From: Pedobacter quisquiliarum | GTDB lineage: Bacteria; Bacteroidota; Bacteroidia; Sphingobacteriales; Sphingobacteriaceae | DNA length: 64,000 nucleotides | Reading direction: 5' to 3' | NCBI RefSeq assembly: GCF_014642175.1 | Contig: NZ_BMIL01000004.1 | Location: 1 to 64,000, forward strand | In this document: piece after piece, positions 8,053 through 15,830 of the stretch | How the letters are laid out: each line of letters starts with the position of its first letter | How positions within the stretch are numbered: position 1 is the first letter of the stretch | Notes under the pieces: model-generated | The model's database searches: none | The model's input: the letters and a program-made list of their open reading frames with translations, nothing else | Told to the model about the DNA's origin: nothing | Program-made: the position numbers and the translations under genes

Positions 8053-9164
8053 TGAAGCGGAGGAAACTAACCTTTTTAGATATTTTAGTTAGACTGCTGG
8101 CATTGGGGCTCATCATTGCGCTGATCCTCGGTAGTCTGGCGGGTTATGTGGATCCACGTAAAAGCAAGTACATCCCGTTCTTCGGACTTTCTTATCCGTA
8201 TTTTCTGTTGTTGAACATCTTTATGGCCAGCTGGTGGATCATCCGTCGCCGCTGGGTATTGGCGTTTTCTACGGTGCTGATCATTGGCCTGGGCTGGAAT
8301 GCACTGACCTCTACTTTCCGGTTTACCGGTGAAGCAGGGATAGGTCCGAAAGCAGATACGTCATTGGTTCGGATGATGACTTACAATGTCCACGGTTTCC
8401 GCCCATTTGAGGCCGGGAATTCAGACTCTGTGAAAAGTCAGATTCTCAGTATCATTAAAGCAGAGAACCCTGATGTGATTGCCATGCAGGAATATTATAC
8501 ACGTCGCAAGGGCAGTTATGATATGACGGACAGCCTTCAGGATATCCTCAAAACCCCATATTTCTACTTTTACCCATCTATGGAGAATGATTATGAAGCC
8601 AACGGTTTAGCGATCTTTTCCAAGTATCCGATCAAGAAGAAAGGATTTATTGAGTTTGAGGGCACCCATAATGGGAATGCCAGCATTTACGTGGATCTGA
8701 AAGTGAAGAATACGACCCTGCGGGTGTATAATGTGCACCTGCAAAGCATCTCCTTTGGTCCGGGTGATTACGAGTACATCAATAAAGTAAGGGAGAAGAT
8801 GGACCCGGAACTGGGTTCCTCCAAGCGGATCCTGTACATGCTGAACATGGCTTTTAAGAAGCGCAGCAAGCAGGTCGACATCATGAAGAATCATATGGAC
8901 TCCTGTACGACGCCTTTTTTGATCGCCGGGGATTTCAATGATACGCCAGCTTCTTACGCGGTGACGCAGCTCACCAGCAAGCTGAACAAGAGTTTCGATG
9001 AGCAGGGAAAAGGCCTTGGGCGCACCTATAACGGTAAATTCCCGAACTTCCAGATTGACTATATCGCAACAACGAAAGACATAGAGATCATCAACCACCT
9101 GGTGAAAAATGCCAGATTGTCTGACCATTTTCCGGTCCGTGCTGATCTGAGACTAAATCCATAA
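8052..9164 (+). CDS. membrane-anchored endonuclease/exonuclease/phosphatase family protein
   Basis: A 370-residue protein with three hydrophobic segments in the first 95 residues, followed by an EEP-fold domain. Visible motifs are MMTYNVHGF, DVIAMQEYY (metal-binding Glu), GLAIFSKYPI, YNVHLQS, LIAGDFNDTP and the terminal SDHFPVRADL (catalytic His). The fold hydrolyses phosphodiesters in nucleic acids, lipids or inositol phosphates. Membrane anchoring with the domain probably on the periplasmic side argues for an envelope substrate rather than DNA repair. It shares a single base with the preceding stop (TAATG) and lies 18 nt before cysS, so it belongs to the mutL-cysS operon. Confidence 0.92.
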   Translation: MKRRKLTFLDILVRLLALGLIIALILGSLAGYVDPRKSKYIPFFGLSYPYFLLLNIFMASWWIIRRRWVLAFSTVLIIGLGWNALTSTFRFTGEAGIGPKADTSLVRMMTYNVHGFRPFEAGNSDSVKSQILSIIKAENPDVIAMQEYYTRRKGSYDMTDSLQDILKTPYFYFYPSMENDYEANGLAIFSKYPIKKKGFIEFEGTHNGNASIYVDLKVKNTTLRVYNVHLQSISFGPGDYEYINKVREKMDPELGSSKRILYMLNMAFKKRSKQVDIMKNHMDSCTTPFLIAGDFNDTPASYAVTQLTSKLNKSFDEQGKGLGRTYNGKFPNFQIDYIATTKDIEIINHLVKNARLSDHFPVRADLRLNP

Positions 9165-9182
9165 TATCTAATTTTCATTCAA

Positions 9183-10649
9183 ATGATAGACGGCTTACAG
9201 CTTTATAATACCTTATCCAGAAAGAAAGAACTTTTTGTGCCTTTAAACAGTCCGAATGTCGGGATGTACGTTTGTGGTCCCACCGTATACAGCGATGTGC
9301 ATTTGGGGAACTGCCGTACGTTCATCTCTTTTGACCTGATTTTCCGGTACTTAAAGTACTGCGGTTATAAGGTACGTTACGTGCGGAACATTACCGATGC
9401 GGGGCACCTTGAAGGCGACCGTGATGAGGGTGATGATAAGTTTGCAAAACGCGCCAAGCTGGAGCAGCTGGAGCCGATGGAGATTGTGCAGAAGTATACG
9501 CTGGGCTTCCATGAGGTGCTTGGGATGTTTAACACTTTGCCGCCGAGCATTGAGCCGACGGCTACAGGCCACATCATTGAGCAGATTGAAATGGTGAAGG
9601 AGATTATTGATAAAGGCTTTGCGTACGAAATTGGTGGCAATGTTTATTTCGATGTGGAGAAGTACAGTGAAAAATATAACTACACGATATTAACGAACCG
9701 GAACCTGGAAGACATGCTGCACAATACCCGCGCGTTGGGTGGGCAGGATGAGAAGAAAGGTCGGTTGGACTTTGCACTGTGGATTAAGGCGAAGCCGGAG
9801 ACCTTGATGCAGTGGCCTTCGCCATGGGGCATGGGTTTCCCGGGCTGGCACATTGAGTGTTCGGCGATGAGCTCGAAGTACCTGGGTCATGAGTTTGATA
9901 TCCACGGCGGTGGGATGGACCTTGCTGCTACGCACCATACGAACGAAATTGCACAGTCTGAAGCATGTAACCACGTGCAACCTGCGAAGTACTGGATGCA
10001 TACGAACATGCTGACAGTGAACGGCACAAGGATGTCTAAAAGCGCTGGAAACGGGTTTTTACCACATCAGCTGTTTACAGGCGATCATCCTTTGCTTAAG
10101 AAGGGCTTTAGCCCGATGACGGTTAAGTTCTTTATGCTGCAGGCCCATTACCGCAGTACGCTGGATTTCTCCAATGATGCGCTGGATGCTTCGGAAAAGG
10201 GTTTCAGGAGGTTGATGAATGCCGTGCACGTGATGGATAAGCTTGTGGCTGATGAAGCCGGTGTAAGTGATTTCGACATCGCCAGCATCAAGGAGAATTG
10301 CATTGCTGCGATGAACGACGATTTTAACAGTCCGGTGGTGATTGCAGAGCTGTTTGAGGCTGCAAGGATCATCAATACGGTTTACGACGGCAAAGGTAAG
10401 ATCAACGCTGCGGATCTGGAACTGCTGAAAAGCGTGATGCAGGAGTTCCTGTTTGACGTTTTCGGGTTGAAAGATGAGGATGCTTCCAATGAGGAGCTGA
10501 ACTCGGTGCTTGACCTCGTGATTGACATTCGCCAGGCGGCGAAAGAGAACAAGGATTATGCAACATCGGACAAGATTAGAATTGGTTTGCAGTCGATGGG
10601 CATCCTGTTAAAAGACAGTAAAGAAGGAACCACCTGGAATAAAATGTAA
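9183..10649 (+). CDS. cysS: cysteine--tRNA ligase
   Basis: A 488-residue class I aminoacyl-tRNA synthetase that charges tRNA(Cys). Zinc ligand Cys31 lies in VCGPTVYSD, directly before the HIGH-type motif HLGN (residues 40-43). Further zinc ligands lie in WHIECSAMS and THHTNEIAQSEA, and the KMSKS loop reads TRMSKSAGN near residue 282. The C-terminal helical anticodon-recognition region is complete. Length matches the family. It closes the operon that begins with mutL. No leader peptide or T-box is seen, as expected for an internal gene. Confidence 0.98.
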   Translation: MIDGLQLYNTLSRKKELFVPLNSPNVGMYVCGPTVYSDVHLGNCRTFISFDLIFRYLKYCGYKVRYVRNITDAGHLEGDRDEGDDKFAKRAKLEQLEPMEIVQKYTLGFHEVLGMFNTLPPSIEPTATGHIIEQIEMVKEIIDKGFAYEIGGNVYFDVEKYSEKYNYTILTNRNLEDMLHNTRALGGQDEKKGRLDFALWIKAKPETLMQWPSPWGMGFPGWHIECSAMSSKYLGHEFDIHGGGMDLAATHHTNEIAQSEACNHVQPAKYWMHTNMLTVNGTRMSKSAGNGFLPHQLFTGDHPLLKKGFSPMTVKFFMLQAHYRSTLDFSNDALDASEKGFRRLMNAVHVMDKLVADEAGVSDFDIASIKENCIAAMNDDFNSPVVIAELFEAARIINTVYDGKGKINAADLELLKSVMQEFLFDVFGLKDEDASNEELNSVLDLVIDIRQAAKENKDYATSDKIRIGLQSMGILLKDSKEGTTWNKM

Positions 10650-10683
10650 TACAAACCTTATATTAGCACAAATAACGAAGATC

Positions 10684-11544
10684 ATGATGTTTAAAAATAT
10701 ACTTACCACGGTAGTTGCGACGACCATTGCGCTGTCTGGTTTTGCACAGAAGAATGACGGTACGACCAAGTCGCTAGTGAATACAGAGAAAGATTTTGCG
10801 GCTAGTGTTGCAAAGAATGGTACCAAGGAAGCTTATGCACAATACGCTGCTTCGGATGCGATTACGTTTGCACCAAATCCGGTGAATGCCGGAGATTATC
10901 ATGCTAAAGGCGCAGACAGCAAGGGCTTGAGCTGGACACCTGCATATGCGAAGGTTTCTAAGAGCGGTGACTGGGGTTTCACTTCGGGTGCATACATCCA
11001 TGAGGGTGCGGAGAAGACCTATGGTGATTACCTGAGCATCTGGAAGATGGTTAACGGCAAGTGGCAGCTGGCGCTTGATCTTGGTACGACACACAACAAG
11101 CCTTTGAACAAGGTAACGCCGAAGTTCATTGAGCCTGCTTCGTTTGTGAAGCCGAAATACACCAATGATAAGGATATTGCAACGGGGAAAGGGATTATCC
11201 TGACGACTGAAAAGACGCTTGAGACTTCTTTGAAATCATACGGCATTGCGGCGTTTTCAGGGTTCCTGAGCAACGATGCGAGGTTGTTGTTTCCTGGTCG
11301 TGAGCCGATCATTGGGAAAGACAATATGCTTGCTTTTTACAACAGCATGGTGAGCAAGATCTCTTTCAAAACTACCAAAGCAGATAAAGCACTAGGTGGT
11401 GATCTGGCTTATACTTATGGTGTTGCTACGATCGATTACAAAGCGGATCTTAGAGAGAGCTTCCATTACGTGAACATATACGAGCGTCAGGCAGACCATA
11501 ACTGGAATCTGATCCTGCAGATCTACACCCCTGCGGAACGCTAG
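10684..11544 (+). CDS. secreted NTF2-like (SnoaL/DUF4440-type) protein
   Basis: A 286-residue protein with a signal peptide (TTVVATTIALSGFA, cleavage probably after FAQ). The mature part holds two NTF2-like halves, about residues 25-140 and 175-285. The first includes WGFTSGAYIHEG and WQLALDLGTTHN; the second includes LAYTYGVATIDY and WNLILQIYTPAER. NTF2-like folds serve as small-ligand binding or catalytic pockets and no catalytic set can be named. Start is ATG at 10684 or 10687. It lies 34 nt after cysS and is followed by a hairpin terminator. Function unknown. Confidence 0.85.
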   Translation: MMFKNILTTVVATTIALSGFAQKNDGTTKSLVNTEKDFAASVAKNGTKEAYAQYAASDAITFAPNPVNAGDYHAKGADSKGLSWTPAYAKVSKSGDWGFTSGAYIHEGAEKTYGDYLSIWKMVNGKWQLALDLGTTHNKPLNKVTPKFIEPASFVKPKYTNDKDIATGKGIILTTEKTLETSLKSYGIAAFSGFLSNDARLLFPGREPIIGKDNMLAFYNSMVSKISFKTTKADKALGGDLAYTYGVATIDYKADLRESFHYVNIYERQADHNWNLILQIYTPAER

Positions 11545-11563
11545 TAGATACGATATTTCGGAG

Positions 11564-11602
11564 AGGGTTTCTTATTCATTTAAGGAACCCTTTTCTTTTT
11601 AC
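11564..11602 (+). terminator. rho-independent-type terminator
   Basis: AGGGTTTC (11564-11571) pairs with GGAACCCT (11584-11591) with one mismatch and is followed by TTTTCTTTTT. It lies 20 nt after the NTF2-like gene and fits transcription on the plus strand. Confidence 0.6.
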
Positions 11603-11962
11603 AATAGCAATCAACTTCTTTTTTACAACAGCAATTAACGGATAATGACGTTTTGGGCGTTAATCTAAATAGAACTGGGCGCAATGTTAATTTGAGAGAT
11701 TAGGGGATTTTTAAGAAATGCTCAAAGCTTAATGGCCCTATGATTATTGGAGTGTTTAGGAGACGCGAGATAGGGTTGTTGAGGGTCTTAAATCTGAATG
11801 TTGATAATTTTAGCAGGTTAACCGGCCTGAAAAGGCTTGGCGCTATGATCGTTAATGATGGTCGGGTACATTGGTTCTGGACAATTTAATATTAGAAGAA
11901 TCCAGTGTCGAAACGCACTGGATGAAAGCATATAAGCGTAACGCTACATATACACTTGATAC
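11603..11962. other. 360-nt intergenic region with hairpin and a doubtful small ORF
   Basis: Upstream region of the glycerophosphodiesterase-like gene. A hairpin with 8-bp arms ATCCAGTG (11900-11907) and CACTGGAT (11916-11923) lies 39 nt before that start and could be a 5' untranslated element. A 49-codon frame runs 11740-11889 (MIIGVFRRREIGLLRV...) with leucine-spaced residues, but nothing supports translation. No consensus promoter was found. Confidence 0.4.
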
Positions 11963-12853
11963 ATGAAAAAAGCATACTTAATTATTTCCCTGGCCGCACT
12001 GAGTTTGAGTGCATCGGCGCAGAAGTTTGATTTACAGGGGCACATGGGTGCTCGTGGTATAATGCCTGAAAATACGGTAGGCGGCATGATCCGCGCCTTG
12101 GATCTGGGTGTTACAACCCTGAATATGGATGTGGTCATCACGAAAGACCGGCAGCCGGTATTGTCGCATGAACCCTATTTCAACCATGAGTTCAGCCTAA
12201 CCCCGCAAGGCAAAGAGATTACCTTGAAGGATCAGAAGAACTATAACATCTTCAAGATGGATTATGAGCAGGTGAAGAAATTTGATGTCGGCAGTAAGGT
12301 GCACGCCCGTTTTCCGGGGCAGCAGAAGTACAAAGCTTACAAGCCTCTGCTGGCTGAAGTGATCGACTCGGCCGAAGCACATGCGAAAGCAACAAAGCGC
12401 GCAAAGCCATTCTACAACATTGAGACAAGCTTAATCCGTAAAGGTGATGTGGAATTTCAGCCTGAAGCTTCTGAGTTCGTGGAGCTGATTATGGCAGTGG
12501 TTAATGAAAAGAAGATTGCGAAGCGGGTGATGATCCAGTCCATCGACATCCGTACACTGCAGTACCTGCATGCGCACTATCCAAAGATTAAGACATCGCT
12601 GGTTGTAGACGAAAAGGTCGACCTGGAGCAGAACATAGAGGCACTTGGATTTAAGCCTACCGTTTATAGTCCGTACCATGTGCTGGTGGGGAAGGGCTTG
12701 GTGGAGCGCTGCCACAATCTGGGCATAAAGATTATTCCATGGACGGTAAATTCGGTGAAAGACCTGAACTACCTGATGGGGCTGGGTGTAGATGGGGTTG
12801 TGTCAGACTTCCCGAACATCTTCCAGATGGTGAAGCCAGCGAAGAAAAGGTAA
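11963..12853 (+). CDS. glycerophosphodiester phosphodiesterase-like exported protein
   Basis: A 296-residue protein with a signal peptide (LIISLAALSLSASA) and a GDPD-type TIM-barrel domain spanning the rest. Recognisable elements are GARGIMPENTVGG, DVVITKDRQPVLSHEP and the C-terminal WTVNSVKDLNYLMGLGVDG with VSDFP. GDPDs cleave glycerophosphodiesters to glycerol-3-phosphate and an alcohol. Two normally invariant positions differ here: the HRG at the start of the domain reads HMG, and the metal-binding ExD reads NMD. The second histidine (SHEP) is kept. Activity may therefore be reduced or altered. It is a stand-alone gene ending at a strong bidirectional terminator. Confidence 0.88.
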   Translation: MKKAYLIISLAALSLSASAQKFDLQGHMGARGIMPENTVGGMIRALDLGVTTLNMDVVITKDRQPVLSHEPYFNHEFSLTPQGKEITLKDQKNYNIFKMDYEQVKKFDVGSKVHARFPGQQKYKAYKPLLAEVIDSAEAHAKATKRAKPFYNIETSLIRKGDVEFQPEASEFVELIMAVVNEKKIAKRVMIQSIDIRTLQYLHAHYPKIKTSLVVDEKVDLEQNIEALGFKPTVYSPYHVLVGKGLVERCHNLGIKIIPWTVNSVKDLNYLMGLGVDGVVSDFPNIFQMVKPAKKR

Positions 12854-12857
12854 TTAC

Positions 12858-12900
12858 AAAAAGAAGCGCCTGATCAGATGATGATCAGGCGCTTCTTTTT
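12858..12900. terminator. strong bidirectional terminator
   Basis: A perfect 19-bp inverted repeat (arms 12858-12876 and 12882-12900, loop GATGA) beginning with five A and ending with five T. It serves the GDPD-like gene on the plus strand and could also stop transcription arriving from the SurA-type gene on the minus strand. Confidence 0.92.
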
Positions 12901-12909
12901 GTATACTAT

Positions 12910-13016
12910 TCCGGGTTATGTAGATTAGTCCAGTTCTGGGGATTTTTCCGCTTTGGTGATTATTCCGGTTTGGTCATTATTCCGGGTTTGTGAATTGTTC
13001 CGGGTTTTGTGGCTGT
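12910..13016. repeat. six degenerate 17-19-nt direct repeats
   Basis: Six head-to-tail units, each starting TCC, begin at 12910, 12929, 12947, 12964, 12981 and 12999. The shared core is approximately TCCGGGTTTGTGAATTAT; the last four are the most alike. They fill the gap between the terminator and the SurA-type stop codon. No spacers lie between units, so this is not a CRISPR array. Confidence 0.75.
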
Positions 13017-13025
13017 TGATGGCTA

Positions 13026-14384
13026 TTACTTAGCAGCACCTTTTGTCCATATTTTAAGGTCGCTACAGTCGGTGAACTCATCGTCTATCTTGATGTAGGT
13101 GTTTTCGCGACGTTTCTCGAACCATTCGCTTAGTACCTTGTCCATTTTCTCTTCCTGTGCACGTTCTTTGAACTTTGCGTAATCCTGCTCCAGGTTACCC
13201 TTGTGCGGTGGAATCTTAGATTTCAACAAGATAATCTTGTAACCTTCTTTGCCGTCCTGGCCGGTAAAAGGAACAGGTCTGGAAACACTACCAACTTTCA
13301 TCGTGTCAATTACAAGGAAGTCGCCTGGTTCAATTTTGTCTGCAGGGATGTATGTTGTTCTTGCGGTAACGTTATCCGAGAATAACTTCATACCGCCGTT
13401 GTACTTACTTTCCTTGTCGCTCGAGTAAAGTGAAGCGGCAGTTGAGAATGGCAGCTTTTTATCTGTGATGTTTTTGTAGATGGAATCAGCGTGTAACTTC
13501 AGACGTTCCATGCTTTGAGGCGTGGTTTGCGGACGCACAAGGATGTGGCGTGCATGAACCTGTTCACCACGGCGTTCAATAACTTGTAGAATGTGGTATC
13601 CAAACTCGGTTTCGAATACCGGGGAAACCTCACCAGCTTTAAGTTTAAACGCCCAGGCAGTAAATTCTTTCGCCATTACGGTTCTATCGAAGAAACCAAG
13701 GTCACCACCATCTGCTGCGGAACCAGGATCCTCAGAGTAGGTTTTAGCAAGGAAGCCGAAGTCTTCACCGCTCTTAACACGAAGTCTGATCGCATCCAGC
13801 TTGTCGTAATATCTTTGTTTTTCTGCTTTGGTTAATTCCGGGTGCATCACGATCTCACCAATCTCATACTCTGTATTGATGTCTGGAAGACTATCTTTCG
13901 AGTAAGATTCGAAGTATTTCTTTACTTCGATAGGGGTTACGTATACGTTCTCGGTGATTTTACCCTGCATCTTGTTGGCAATAAGTTGATCACGTACATC
14001 CGGTCTGATTTCGTCTTTGTACTGCAGTACGGAACGGTTAAGGAAAGTTTCTAAACGATCCTGACCACCAGCACGCTGGATCTGGTAACGCATCCTTCTG
14101 TCTACCTCATTATCCACCTGATCGTCTTCCACATACACGGAGTCGATTTCAGCTTGTTGTTTCAGAAGTTTTTGTACCAGCATTTGCTGTAAGATGTAGC
14201 ATTTTACCTTTTCATCAGGTGGGTTACCCTGGTTAAGGTACATCACATACTGCTGATTGAGCTCAGAAGCGAGGATGATGTTGTTACCCAGAACCGAAAC
14301 CACTTTATCGATGTTCTTTTTCTGGGCTTGAACGTTTAAAAACAAGCAGATTAATCCGCCTGCAATAAATAAAAATTTCTTCAT
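13026..14384 (-). CDS. SurA-type periplasmic peptidylprolyl isomerase/chaperone
   Basis: A 452-residue protein with a signal peptide (LFIAGGLICLFLNVQAQ). A SurA-like N-terminal helical domain (residues about 22-160, DKVVSVLGNNIILASELNQQ) is followed by two parvulin domains. The first, about 170-270, contains DGGDLGFFDRTVM and FGYHILQVIERR; the second, about 275-385, contains ARHILVRPQ and NGGMKLFSDN. SurA-type proteins escort outer-membrane beta-barrel proteins through the periplasm, which fits the several TonB-linked porins nearby. The order and length match the family. The gene is single, with a 181-nt upstream region shared divergently with the next gene. Confidence 0.93.
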   Translation of the reverse strand: MKKFLFIAGGLICLFLNVQAQKKNIDKVVSVLGNNIILASELNQQYVMYLNQGNPPDEKVKCYILQQMLVQKLLKQQAEIDSVYVEDDQVDNEVDRRMRYQIQRAGGQDRLETFLNRSVLQYKDEIRPDVRDQLIANKMQGKITENVYVTPIEVKKYFESYSKDSLPDINTEYEIGEIVMHPELTKAEKQRYYDKLDAIRLRVKSGEDFGFLAKTYSEDPGSAADGGDLGFFDRTVMAKEFTAWAFKLKAGEVSPVFETEFGYHILQVIERRGEQVHARHILVRPQTTPQSMERLKLHADSIYKNITDKKLPFSTAASLYSSDKESKYNGGMKLFSDNVTARTTYIPADKIEPGDFLVIDTMKVGSVSRPVPFTGQDGKEGYKIILLKSKIPPHKGNLEQDYAKFKERAQEEKMDKVLSEWFEKRRENTYIKIDDEFTDCSDLKIWTKGAAK

Positions 14385-14565
14385 TCTGTTTTGTCCTGTT
14401 TTGTATAAACGGTTTCCCTGTAGGTACTACTTCTGCTTTGTTTAGAAAAGGCTCAGATCATCGGGCAAACAATTCATATTAAGGTATAAAAGTAACAATT
14501 TAAGGGGCTATAATAAGATATTTAACTAATTTTAACAGAAAAATGATTCCTGTTCTAAGCATAGC

Positions 14566-15261
14566 ATGTCTGATCAATTAACGAACAATCCCGAAGCTTT
14601 ACGCCTTTTTTTTACAGAAGAAATTTACCTGGTTGATGCGCCTCAGCATCGTGCTGGAAGTGTTTCTGAGCGTGTTCACGACAAGGTTGTTGGAGATATT
14701 TCTGAGCATGGCCATGTTTCTGGAGAAGTTTCTGAGGATGTTCAAGACTATGTTCCTGGAGATGTTCATCGAGCGGTTCCAGTAATAAATGGAGTTGATG
14801 GAGCGGTACCGGATTTGAGTAATGTAGAACAGGATTCATTGCCTGCGATACCCGATGCATCTGCGCCTGCTACTCAGCCTTTCAGTTACGTAGGTGCCAA
14901 TGAGCGGAACATCCTGATTCTTGTGAACGATGACCGTTATCCGGTGAGTACGCTGGAGGGTCGTGAACTGTTGGGCAACATCCTTAAAGCAATTGGTTTG
15001 AACAGGAATGATTGTGCGTTGGTAAACTATACAACCTGCAGTGGTGCAAGCTTTCAGCAGTTGAATGACTTCTTCAAACCGCAGTATGTCTTTGCATTTG
15101 GTGTTACGCCAGAACAGTTGGACATACCAGGTGCGGGGTACAACAGCATCGTGCAACAGGGCCAAAGCAAACTGATTTTTTCCAGCAATCTGGATGCGCT
15201 TAGTGGTGACGCCACTACGAAAAAGCTGCTTTGGGGCAGTCTTAAACAAATCAAACTTTAA
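14566..15261 (+). CDS. uncharacterised Bacteroidota protein with repeat-rich linker, upstream of rdgB
   Basis: A 231-residue protein without signal peptide. An N-terminal segment (residues 1-28) is joined by a repetitive acidic linker to a conserved-looking C-terminal domain (about 108-231: NILILVNDDRYPVSTLEGRE, QYVFAFGVTPEQL, KKLLWGSLKQIK). The domain has the look of a small alpha/beta fold. A relation to the UDG-like fold of the DNA polymerase III psi subunit is possible but only a guess from memory of similar proteins. The linker, coded at about 14656-14800, is a run of 10-12-codon repeats with the pattern G-[DES]-[VI]-S-E. The stop overlaps the rdgB start by one base (TAATG), so the two are translationally coupled. 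Confidence 0.75.
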   Translation: MSDQLTNNPEALRLFFTEEIYLVDAPQHRAGSVSERVHDKVVGDISEHGHVSGEVSEDVQDYVPGDVHRAVPVINGVDGAVPDLSNVEQDSLPAIPDASAPATQPFSYVGANERNILILVNDDRYPVSTLEGRELLGNILKAIGLNRNDCALVNYTTCSGASFQQLNDFFKPQYVFAFGVTPEQLDIPGAGYNSIVQQGQSKLIFSSNLDALSGDATTKKLLWGSLKQIKL

Positions 15262-15830
15262 TGAAACAACTCGTTTTCGCAACACATAACAAGAATAAAC
15301 TCGCAGAGGTGCAGTCGATCCTGCACGGTAGGTACGAGGTGCTCGGCTTAACCGAGCTCGGACTAACGGATGAAATCCCGGAAGATGGAAGCAGCTTCGC
15401 GGAAAATGCATCTTTAAAAACGCACTATGTCTATGAAAGGCTTCAGCTGGATTGCTTTGGTGATGACAGCGGATTGGAAGTAGAAGCCTTGAATCAAGAA
15501 CCGGGGATCTATTCTGCCCGTTACAGCGGTGGTGGCGATGCCGCCAATACTCAACTCGTGTTGCAGCGAATGACGGGGATCAGCAACCGTAAAGCGCGGT
15601 TTAAAACGGTAATTTCGTTGCTTGTAGATGGAGAGGAGCACTTTTTCGAAGGACAGCTTAATGGCATAATCGTCCATGAACCGCGAGGTTCACATGGCTT
15701 TGGCTACGATCCGATATTCCAGCCTGATGGGTACGATATTACGCTTGCGGAAATGACGATGGCGGAAAAGAACGCCATTAGCCATCGGGCACTTGCCATG
15801 AAAGCTTTACTGGACTGGCTTCTTCTTTAA
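15261..15830 (+). CDS. rdgB: XTP/dITP diphosphatase (RdgB/HAM1 family)
   Basis: A 189-residue cytoplasmic house-cleaning enzyme that hydrolyses non-canonical purine triphosphates such as dITP and XTP. Hallmarks are FATHNKNKLAEVQ at the N-terminus, DDSGLEVEAL (catalytic Asp), PGIYSARYSG, SHGFGYDPIF and the C-terminal EKNAISHRALA. Length is typical. It is coupled to the preceding gene by TAATG. Its last 24 nt overlap the 3' end of the convergent OstA-like gene. Confidence 0.97.
   Translation: MKQLVFATHNKNKLAEVQSILHGRYEVLGLTELGLTDEIPEDGSSFAENASLKTHYVYERLQLDCFGDDSGLEVEALNQEPGIYSARYSGGGDAANTQLVLQRMTGISNRKARFKTVISLLVDGEEHFFEGQLNGIIVHEPRGSHGFGYDPIFQPDGYDITLAEMTMAEKNAISHRALAMKALLDWLLL

Noticed and set aside
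11740..11889. 49-codon frame with leucine-spaced residues as a real gene
   Set aside because: Too short to support, no promoter or homology; mentioned only under the intergenic entry.
12910..13016. 17-19-nt repeats as a CRISPR array
   Set aside because: No spacers, degenerate units, no cas genes.
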